The position numbers and the translations under genes are program-made. Below the pieces are notes generated by a model. That model was given only the letters and a program-made list of their open reading frames with translations. It made no database searches and had not been told where the DNA came from. From Verrucomicrobiota bacterium (lineage in GTDB: Bacteria > Verrucomicrobiota > Verrucomicrobiia > Chthoniobacterales > UBA10450), in NCBI GenBank assembly GCA_003218785.1, contig QHOM01000115.1, positions 1 through 10,940 on the forward strand: 10,940 nt of DNA, written 5' to 3'. Position 1 is the stretch's first letter. Each line of letters opens with the position of its first letter. Below are positions 5,973-10,940 of this stretch, in pieces.

Positions 5973-6431
5973 CTACGAACTCTCTTTGCCTGACTCGAGT
6001 CCAGGAAAGAACCGATGCCAGAGCCGTCCGATCGTAGGCTCTTCCTCGTTGCTCCAGGTGAAGTGGCAATCCTGGCAGTAGAACTCCTTTGGAATAATCT
6101 TGAGTGCGCAAAGCACCGCAACGGCCGCTGGAGTCATAAATTTTCGGGTCATCTGCGGATACTCGATATTGGAAGAGCCGCATTGCGGGCAACGAATCAG
6201 GGCAGCGGAAATATCCGGATCAGTCGCCTCCCACTCGACCATGAGGCTTTGGGCCTTCTCAAAATCGTCGTCTTCCACCATTACTTTCGCATTGGCTTGC
6301 GGGCGAGACATGAAGCCAACCTGCTGCAAAGGCGCTTCATTATGAACATCGGCGTTTAGCCCAGCATCATGGAAGCGGCGTTTCAATTGCCTGGCTTTGA
6401 CTGGTTCGTTAAACGTCGCGATCGTCACCAT
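5973..6431 (-). CDS. DUF2007-like protein with C-terminal zinc ribbon
   Basis: A 152-residue soluble protein from ATG 6431. Residues 1-68 (MVTIATFNEPVKARQLKRRF, then VMVEDDDFEKAQSLM) resemble the DUF2007 fold, a small ferredoxin-like domain whose acidic VxxxDxxxA end is typical. Residues 80-126 carry CPQCGSSNIEYP and, 34 residues on, FYCQDCHFTW, a CxxC...CxxC zinc ribbon (C81, C84, C119, C122). The stretch between the two halves, AAVAVLCALKIIP (102-114), is hydrophobic and may insert in or contact the membrane. DUF2007 proteins are thought to take part in signalling, with no proven function. It lies 47 nt downstream of the DUF420 gene in the same direction, which suggests co-transcription. 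Confidence 0.75.
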   Translation of the reverse strand: MVTIATFNEPVKARQLKRRFHDAGLNADVHNEAPLQQVGFMSRPQANAKVMVEDDDFEKAQSLMVEWEATDPDISAALIRCPQCGSSNIEYPQMTRKFMTPAAVAVLCALKIIPKEFYCQDCHFTWSNEEEPTIGRLWHRFFPGLESGKESS

Positions 6432-6478
6432 AAATTCTTTTAATCTGCGCGGCGGCGCGTTCTCTGATCAAACATCAA

Positions 6479-6928
6479 CTACTGGCCAAGTGCAAGATTT
6501 GGCGGCGGAAACCATTTATAGAGCATCAAATAGACCAACACTCCTGTGACGGAAACATAGAGCCAGATCGGTATGGTCCAACGCGCGATCCGCTTATGGC
6601 GCTCCCACCGGCGACGAAAAACCGGGATGAGTGTCAAAATCACCAAAGGCAGAGTCACAAACGCAAGCAGGATGTGGGAACTCAACATCGCGAAATAAAC
6701 CGGGCGTACTATTCCCTGCGCAGCAAAATGCGTAGATTTTTCGCCCACGTGCGCGTGGTAAACGAGATAGCCTGCCAAAAAAAATGTCGATGATATCACG
6801 GCCGTGATCATGCACGCCATATGACGCCGCCACGCGCCATGCCGGATGAAGTACCAGCCCGTTGATATAAAAACAGTGCTCACCAAATTAAGTGACGCAT
6901 TGATCGCGGGGAGATCAGATATTGTCAT
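6479..6928 (-). CDS. DUF420 family membrane protein (YozB/CtaM-like)
   Basis: A 149-residue integral membrane protein with four predicted membrane segments. I chose ATG 6928, which gives the family-typical start MTISDLPAINASLNLVS. A longer frame from TTG 7003 would add 25 residues encoded by a palindromic repeat and is rejected. Conserved histidine-bearing patterns are present: RRHMACM, YLVYHAHVGE, SSHILLAF and ERHKRIARWTIPIWLYVSVT. DUF420 proteins (COG2322) commonly accompany cytochrome c oxidase genes, and Gram-positive members have been linked to maturation of haem-copper oxidase. No oxidase gene is seen in this window, so the respiratory role is from family knowledge only. A decayed copy of its 5' end lies just upstream (6964-7059). 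Confidence 0.85.
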   Translation of the reverse strand: MTISDLPAINASLNLVSTVFISTGWYFIRHGAWRRHMACMITAVISSTFFLAGYLVYHAHVGEKSTHFAAQGIVRPVYFAMLSSHILLAFVTLPLVILTLIPVFRRRWERHKRIARWTIPIWLYVSVTGVLVYLMLYKWFPPPNLALGQ

Positions 6929-6963
6929 GTCGAGCACAGTCTCCGGCGGCTGCGGGATTACTG

Positions 6964-7059
6964 TTAACAATGAGAGATTCCTCGACGTCGCTTGGAATGA
7001 CAAACGGTTGAAATCAGTGACGCGTTGATGGCGTGGAGATCAGAAATTGAAAACGTCAT
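6964..7059 (-). pseudogene. Truncated duplicate of the DUF420 gene 5' end
   Basis: An ATG at 7059 opens a 31-codon frame, MTFSISDLHAINASLISTVC, then residues encoded by the palindromic repeat, ending in TAA at 6964-6966. Its first 19 codons match the functional DUF420 start (MTISDLPAINASLNLVSTVF): ISDL-AINASL is identical and STV aligns after a two-codon gap. Several differences are third-position changes (GCG/GCC, AAT/AAC, ACT/ACC), so the copy diverged while still coding or within an older gene. After codon 20 the frame runs into the TCGAC-type palindrome. It is best read as a remnant of a second copy or of a displaced 5' end. Confidence 0.65.
6974..7004. repeat. TCGAC-type palindromic element, copy 2
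   Basis: The arms ATTCC (6977-6981) and GGAAT (6994-6998) flank a 12-nt core, TCGACGTCGCTT, followed by GACAAA. Layout and core match copy 1 at 1313-1342. The arms differ (ATTCC/GGAAT against ATGTC/GACAT) yet remain fully complementary. It interrupts the decayed DUF420 5' copy and lies 45 nt upstream of the functional DUF420 start. Confidence 0.65.
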
Positions 7060-7123
7060 TGTTAAATCTTTAAAACGATAAAACGTTACATCAGGAAAGG
7101 CCTAAACCATTTAACGAATACTC

Positions 7124-9520
7124 ATGCCGTCCGTCCTGGAACCGCCGCAGATTCCACCTCTCGCGCAAGATCGACGATCGACTTTGGTGCATCGCATTGC
7201 TGTAAACGTAATGCGTTTAGCGATGCTCGTCGCAATTGCGGGTATTTTCGGCGGCGGCTGGTATCTTGCGAAAAGAGGGTTCGGCCGGGAGTGGCGATAC
7301 CGCGTGGTCGAGGAACTGCACAGGCGCGGCGTCGAAGCCTCTGTTGGCCGATTGACACTGGATCCGTTCCGCGGCCTCGTCGCACAGAATGTGCGCATCT
7401 TCGATTACAAAAACCGCGAAAACACGCTGGCCGTGATTAGCGAAATCTCGCTCGATATCAATTACGCTGCGCTCATCCATCATGAGCCTTTTCTCAACGC
7501 GCTCGATGTTCGTAACGCGCAAATCACGCTTCCACTTAGAGCGGCCAATGGGAAAACCGATAAGGCGCAACTCAACAACCTCCGCGCTCACGTCTATTTT
7601 CCGCCAGAACAAATCTACGTCAGTCAGGCCGAGGGAATTTTTTGCGGAATCCGGATTTCCGCGACTGGACAGCTAATCAAGCGCGAGAATTACAAGCCAT
7701 CGCCGCCGATTCCGGAAGATGAATGGCGGAAGCGCTTGTCGATTGCACAACGCGTGGTTAATGAACTGCAAAAGTTTAGCTTTCCGGCCACCTCTCCTTC
7801 GCTGCAGGTAAAGTTTAGCGGTGACATTGCAGATATCGAGAATGCGCGAGTGGAGGCGACGCTGCGCGGCGATCGGTTACAACGCGGCAATTACGAAATT
7901 AGGAACCTGTCTGCGGTGGCTGAATGGAACGACCAACGCCTCGAGGTCACACACTGCGAATGGAGTGACGGCATGGGCAGTTTTGCGGGCCGTGCCGAGT
8001 GGGGTCGGCAAAGCAACAGCGCAGACTTTCAGGTGCGCAGCAGCCTGGATTTGAAAGCTTTTCTTGATGCTTTGGGTCTCGGCGGCCCGCTCGCGGACGT
8101 GACACTTCACTCGCCGCCTCTAGTCGAAATCTCCGGCTTCGTAAATTTCGGAGCGAATCGGCTTCGACCAGACATCATCGGTCACGCCGCCTTTGGCCAG
8201 GTTACCTACAAAACGGTGCCGTTCTCTGATTTCACCGCTGATTTTTCCTGGGACGGGGAGCGCACATTGATACGGGACCTGCGCATCCAACACCAAACCG
8301 GCCAGCTCAGGGCCGATCTCTTCGATGCACCGAACGATTTTCGTTTAAACGTCGAGAGCACAATTGCTCCCAGCGCAATGCGTGCGCTCGCTTCTCCGGG
8401 GTTGGATGAATTTCTCCGGGAATGGGAATGGCAGCGTTCGCCCACAATCCATCTCACCATCCGGGGTCAGGATCACAATCCAGAGAATTGGCGAGGCGAT
8501 GGCACCATCGCCTTGGGGCGGACCCGGTTCCGCGGCGGGTGGATGAATAGCGGGAGCACCAAAATCCATTTCGCCGATGGCGCCATAGCTTGCGAGGATT
8601 TTCGCATAGTGCGCGATGAAGGAACCGGCACTGGTAATTTCACGTACGATTTTAAAAAGCACGAGGTGCGCGTCTCCAAGATCAAAAGCTTGTTGCATCC
8701 CGCTCAAGCGATTCTTTGGATTGACCCGAAGATTTGGAAAACCGTTCTGCCCTACAAGTTTCGGCGCCCGCCCACCATCACGGCCAATGGTTTATATCAA
8801 TTTCGCGGTGGCACGAACACACATCTCGAGATCACGGTCGATGGCGCCAATGGAATGGATTACGTCTTTCTTGGAAAAACGCTGCCGTTCGACCGCATCT
8901 CTGGACGGCTGCTCTTCACTAACGACCGATTGCAAATTGTCGATCTTCACGGCACGCTTTTTTCTGGAAACGTGCGCGGCAGCGCCGATATCTCCCTGGC
9001 GAAAAACAATCCACGTTATCATGCCACGCTCGCTGTGGCGGACGTCGACTTTCCTCATCTGACGAATCTTTATTTCAATTACTATCATTCCCGGACTGTG
9101 CGCGGTCAGTTGAGCGGCGCATATAATTTCGACGGCTTCGGCACCGAGACACGAAAGATGCATGGCACCGGAACTGTCGGAGTCACCAATGGCGATGTAT
9201 TCGCCATTCCTGTTTTCGGGCCGATTTCGGAGATCCTGAATCACATCGTGCCCGGTGCCGGCTATAGCATTGCTCGCGACGCCGGCGCGAAATTTACGAT
9301 CCGGGACGGAATTATTCATAGTGACGATATTAATGTGTCCGGACAGCTTTTCAGTGTTCTGGGACATGGTGACGTTTATTTTCTCGACGACAAACTCGAT
9401 CTCGACGTGCGCATCAGTGCCAAAGGCCCCGGGATCGTGCTCGCGCCGGTTTACAAACTTTTCGAATACAAAGCCGAGGGGAGTTTAAAGAAACCGGACT
9501 GGCACCCCAAGCGATTTTAG
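7124..9520 (+). CDS. AsmA-family envelope protein
   Basis: A 798-residue protein from ATG 7124. It has one N-terminal membrane segment (about 26-49, AVNVMRLAMLVAIAGIFGGG) and then a long beta-rich periplasmic part. LHRRGVEASVGRLTLDPFRG (65-84) is the usual AsmA-type opening, in which a helix is followed by repeating beta-groove units. The C-terminus (about 680-798) has the typical GTGTVGVTNGDVFAIPVFG, a GAGYSIARDAGAKFTIRDG stretch and KLDLDVRISAKGPG. AsmA/TamB/YhdP-family proteins form hydrophobic grooves between inner and outer membranes and carry lipids or help outer-membrane assembly; this supports a two-membrane cell. The divergent gap to the DUF420 gene holds repeats and no clear Shine-Dalgarno. 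The nfo gene follows downstream with repeats between them. Which AsmA subfamily it belongs to is not certain. Confidence 0.85.
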   Translation: MPSVLEPPQIPPLAQDRRSTLVHRIAVNVMRLAMLVAIAGIFGGGWYLAKRGFGREWRYRVVEELHRRGVEASVGRLTLDPFRGLVAQNVRIFDYKNRENTLAVISEISLDINYAALIHHEPFLNALDVRNAQITLPLRAANGKTDKAQLNNLRAHVYFPPEQIYVSQAEGIFCGIRISATGQLIKRENYKPSPPIPEDEWRKRLSIAQRVVNELQKFSFPATSPSLQVKFSGDIADIENARVEATLRGDRLQRGNYEIRNLSAVAEWNDQRLEVTHCEWSDGMGSFAGRAEWGRQSNSADFQVRSSLDLKAFLDALGLGGPLADVTLHSPPLVEISGFVNFGANRLRPDIIGHAAFGQVTYKTVPFSDFTADFSWDGERTLIRDLRIQHQTGQLRADLFDAPNDFRLNVESTIAPSAMRALASPGLDEFLREWEWQRSPTIHLTIRGQDHNPENWRGDGTIALGRTRFRGGWMNSGSTKIHFADGAIACEDFRIVRDEGTGTGNFTYDFKKHEVRVSKIKSLLHPAQAILWIDPKIWKTVLPYKFRRPPTITANGLYQFRGGTNTHLEITVDGANGMDYVFLGKTLPFDRISGRLLFTNDRLQIVDLHGTLFSGNVRGSADISLAKNNPRYHATLAVADVDFPHLTNLYFNYYHSRTVRGQLSGAYNFDGFGTETRKMHGTGTVGVTNGDVFAIPVFGPISEILNHIVPGAGYSIARDAGAKFTIRDGIIHSDDINVSGQLFSVLGHGDVYFLDDKLDLDVRISAKGPGIVLAPVYKLFEYKAEGSLKKPDWHPKRF

Positions 9521-9599
9521 ATTTTCGATTGCCGATTTTCGATTGATGAAACCAGCGACGCGCTCATTGCAGTCTCGCGCCGTCTGCCAATCGAAAATC
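9520..9599. repeat. GATTTTCGATTG direct and inverted repeats
   Basis: GATTTTCGATTG occurs at 9520-9531 (its first base is the last base of the AsmA stop codon) and at 9534-9545. Its exact reverse complement CAATCGAAAATC is at 9588-9599. A shorter relative, AAAATCGAAAATT, precedes the endonuclease core at about 9635-9647. The 12-bp arms could pair across a 42-nt loop. This looks like a non-coding intergenic repeat that now overlaps the apparent 5' end of the nfo frame. Confidence 0.6.
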
Positions 9600-10493
9600 C
9601 AAAAACCTGTCCTGAGCGAAGGTCGAACGGATCCAAAATCGAAAATTCTCCTTGGCGCGCACATGTCGATCGGCGGTGGCGTGCACATGGCGATTCAGCG
9701 GGCTTGTTCCGTCGGGTGCACTACAATGCAAATCTTTGTGAAGAACAATATGCAGTGGCTCGCCCGGCCGCTTACTCGCCGGGAGATTGGCGCGTTTCTC
9801 AACCATAGCCAGCGTCACGAATTATTGTCGATCTTCGCGCATGCGAATTATTTGATCAATCTGGCGGCCACAAATCCGCAGTTCCACGCAAACTCACTGC
9901 GGTCTCTTTCTGAAGAATTGATTCGCGCCGATCAACTCAAGCTGCCATTTCTGGTGTTGCATCCGGGCGCGCATCTTGGCGCAGGCGAGGAAGCCGGGCT
10001 CGAAAAAATTATTGAATCGATTGACCACGTGTTTTCTAGAATCCCGAAAATAAAGACGCGGATCGCGCTGGAAACGACCGCCGGTCAGGGTTCATGCCTG
10101 GGCAGCAAATTCGAGCACCTCGCATACATCATCAGCCGCGTACGCGAGCCGGAGCGATTGTGCGTTTGCCTCGACACGGCGCATATTTTTGCAGCCGGTT
10201 ACGACATCGGCAGCGAATCAGCAGTCCGAAAGACATTCCGCGAATTTGATCGCGTTATCTTGCGCGATCGTCTCGTTGCAATTCATGTAAACGATTCCAA
10301 AACCGCTTGCGGCTCGCGCGTGGATCGACATGAGCACATCGGCAGGGGCAAAATCGGTCTCGAGGCGTTCCGCATTATCATGCGCGATCACCGTTTCCGC
10401 AAAATTCCCAAAGTGCTCGAAACGCCGAAAGGCAAAGATCTGCGCGAAGACGTGGAGAATCTGAAGACGTTGCGCGGATTGATCGGAAGTTAG
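9546..10493 (+). CDS. nfo: Endonuclease IV (AP endonuclease)
   Basis: Endonuclease IV cuts DNA 5' to abasic sites in base-excision repair and uses a three-metal site in a TIM barrel. The family strand ILLGAHMSIGGGVHMAIQRA begins at 9645. LHPGAHLGAG, LETTAGQGSCLGSKFEHL, CLDTAHIFAAGYDI, IHVNDSKTACGSRVDRHEH (about 10281-10337) and VLETPKG are the metal-binding segments. The core from 9645 would be 282 residues, matching the usual 280-285. The frame opens with ATG 9546 (TTG at 9543), which adds about 33 residues encoded by dispersed repeats. The next ATG (9663) would cut off the first barrel strand, so the true start is probably a rare ATT at 9645 or the repeat-derived ATG. It may be co-transcribed with the AsmA gene. 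Confidence 0.93.
   Translation: MKPATRSLQSRAVCQSKIQKPVLSEGRTDPKSKILLGAHMSIGGGVHMAIQRACSVGCTTMQIFVKNNMQWLARPLTRREIGAFLNHSQRHELLSIFAHANYLINLAATNPQFHANSLRSLSEELIRADQLKLPFLVLHPGAHLGAGEEAGLEKIIESIDHVFSRIPKIKTRIALETTAGQGSCLGSKFEHLAYIISRVREPERLCVCLDTAHIFAAGYDIGSESAVRKTFREFDRVILRDRLVAIHVNDSKTACGSRVDRHEHIGRGKIGLEAFRIIMRDHRFRKIPKVLETPKGKDLREDVENLKTLRGLIGS
9606..9634. repeat. TCGAC-type palindromic element, diverged copy 3
   Basis: The sequence CCTGTCCTGAGCGAAGG then TCGAACGGATCC, read on the minus strand, contains TTCGACCTTCGCTC flanked by short arms (TCC/GGA). It relates to the copies at 1313-1342 and 6974-7004 but has one extra core base and shorter pairing. It resembles a dispersed intergenic repeat seen in several phyla. 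Here it lies inside the apparent 5' extension of nfo, encoding residues around LSEGRTDP. Confidence 0.5.
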
Positions 10494-10593
10494 GCATCCT
10501 TGCCTAACTCAGCAGACAGGCTTTCAGCCTGTCGATTACCCCATCTAATTCCAACAAGCAAGATGCTTTTCGGCCGCGACAGACTGCAAGTCT
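10488..10593. terminator. Three intergenic hairpins between convergent genes
   Basis: Hairpin 1 is AGTTAGGCA-TCCT-TGCCTAACT (10488-10509); it overlaps the nfo stop codon (TAG 10491-10493). Hairpin 2 is GACAGGCT-TTC-AGCCTGTC (10515-10533). Hairpin 3 is AGACT-GCA-AGTCT (10581-10593), just past the stop of the leftward DUF4870 gene (10602). The stems of 9, 8 and 5 bp are perfect. No T-tract follows, so they act as terminators only by position. The layout matches the hairpin pairs at 188-227 and 1270-1307. Confidence 0.6.
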
Positions 10594-10601
10594 ATATCCC
10601 G

Positions 10602-10940
10602 CTATTTGATCAGCCGAATTGCAAGCGGATAGCGATACAACTTCCCTTCGCTTGCCTGAATGGAGGCGACAATCACCAACACCAGGTTCAAGAGGTGCAG
10701 TATCCCCAGGATTACAAACCCAATCAGCACCAGGCAGAGAATACCCGCGACCAAATTGTAGATCAGCATTGATATCTGAAAGTTGAGCGACTCTTTCCCG
10801 TGGGCATCGATTTCCGCGGAATCGCCCCGTTTAGCCAACCAAACAATCAACGGCCCGAGAATGTGACCGGCCCACGGCACGAAAAATCCGGCTAGTGCGG
10901 TGGCATGGCAAAGCACAGTCCAGGTGCGAACGTTGGATGA
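10602..10940 (-). CDS. DUF4870/Tic20-like small membrane protein (5' end beyond window)
   Basis: The frame is open to the right edge, so the start lies outside the window; 112 codons are visible before the TAG. A GTG at 10916 would give 104 residues, but the upstream codons NVRTWTVLCHATALAGFF fit the family's usual opening, so I treat the gene as partial. Features of DUF4870 are clear: GHILGPLIVWLAKRGDSAEI, then DAHGKESLNFQISMLIYNL, a central pair of hydrophobic segments, and the ending EGKLYRYPLAIRLI. Three to four membrane segments are predicted. The biological role of the family is not established. It is convergent with nfo. Confidence 0.85.
   Translation of the reverse strand, partial: SSNVRTWTVLCHATALAGFFVPWAGHILGPLIVWLAKRGDSAEIDAHGKESLNFQISMLIYNLVAGILCLVLIGFVILGILHLLNLVLVIVASIQASEGKLYRYPLAIRLIK

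Noticed and set aside
6929..7003. Longer N-terminus for the DUF420 protein from TTG 7003
   Set aside because: The added residues are encoded by the TCGAC palindrome and unrelated sequence. The family-typical start MTISDLPAINASLN is at ATG 6928.
8792..9367. Leftward 191-codon open frame inside the AsmA gene
   Set aside because: It is fully covered by the well-supported AsmA-family reading on the other strand, and its translation shows no domain pattern.
10500..10772. Rightward 90-codon frame after nfo
   Set aside because: It runs through the intergenic hairpins and then opposite the DUF4870-like gene. The composition is Gln/His-rich without any domain pattern.
1..10940. CRISPR array, transposase-bearing insertion sequence, prophage or toxin-antitoxin pair
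   Set aside because: No regularly spaced identical repeats, no transposase or integrase motif, no phage gene and no paired small genes of a known toxin-antitoxin type were seen on either strand.

Overview
The window looks like a chromosomal segment of a Gram-negative bacterium of moderate GC content. An AsmA-type envelope protein, an ErfK/YkuD-like LysM protein and a DUF420 haem-copper-oxidase-associated membrane protein fit that. The gene mix, the weak or absent Shine-Dalgarno sequences and the many short palindromic intergenic repeats remind me most of Verrucomicrobiota (Spartobacteria/Chthoniobacterales-like). That placement is an inference from style, not a search result. I see no tRNA, rRNA, CRISPR array, transposase or phage gene.

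Left part (1-2979): a likely small-molecule or peptide-ligation locus. Three genes read leftwards: an esterase of the COG4947 type (1364-2074), an ATP-grasp ligase (255-1220) and the first 44 codons of a GCS2/YbdK-type carboxylate-amine ligase (132-1, cut by the window edge). A second alpha/beta-hydrolase of the Fes/esterase-D type (2131-2979) reads away from them across a 56-bp divergent gap. Two ATP-dependent carboxylate-amine ligase-like enzymes beside two serine hydrolases suggest making, and possibly hydrolysing, an amide- or ester-linked metabolite. The product cannot be read from the sequence.

Middle part (3059-7059): a leftward run of a DUF420 membrane protein (6479-6928), a DUF2007-like zinc-ribbon protein (5973-6431), a LysM protein with a YkuD-like domain that has lost its catalytic cysteine motif (4965-5807), accA (3869-4855), a conserved-looking protein of unknown function that may carry a frameshift near its 5' end (3191-3853) and a 34-codon proline-rich small ORF with a good Shine-Dalgarno (3059-3163). 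Upstream of the DUF420 gene lies a decayed second copy of its own 5' end, interrupted by a palindromic repeat.

Right part (7124-10940): a large AsmA-family envelope protein (7124-9520) and endonuclease IV, nfo (to 10493), read rightwards. They converge on a DUF4870/Tic20-like membrane protein (10602-10940, cut by the window edge).

Repeats fill many gaps. There are three clusters of near-perfect tandem hairpins (188-227, 1270-1307, 10488-10593). A palindromic element built around TCGACnTCGCT occurs at 1313-1342, 6974-7004 and, more diverged, 9606-9634. A GTTACAA inverted repeat lies at 4863-4950, and GATTTTCGATTG repeats at 9520-9599. The first two TCGAC elements show a compensatory stem change, and several repeats touch gene ends or starts.
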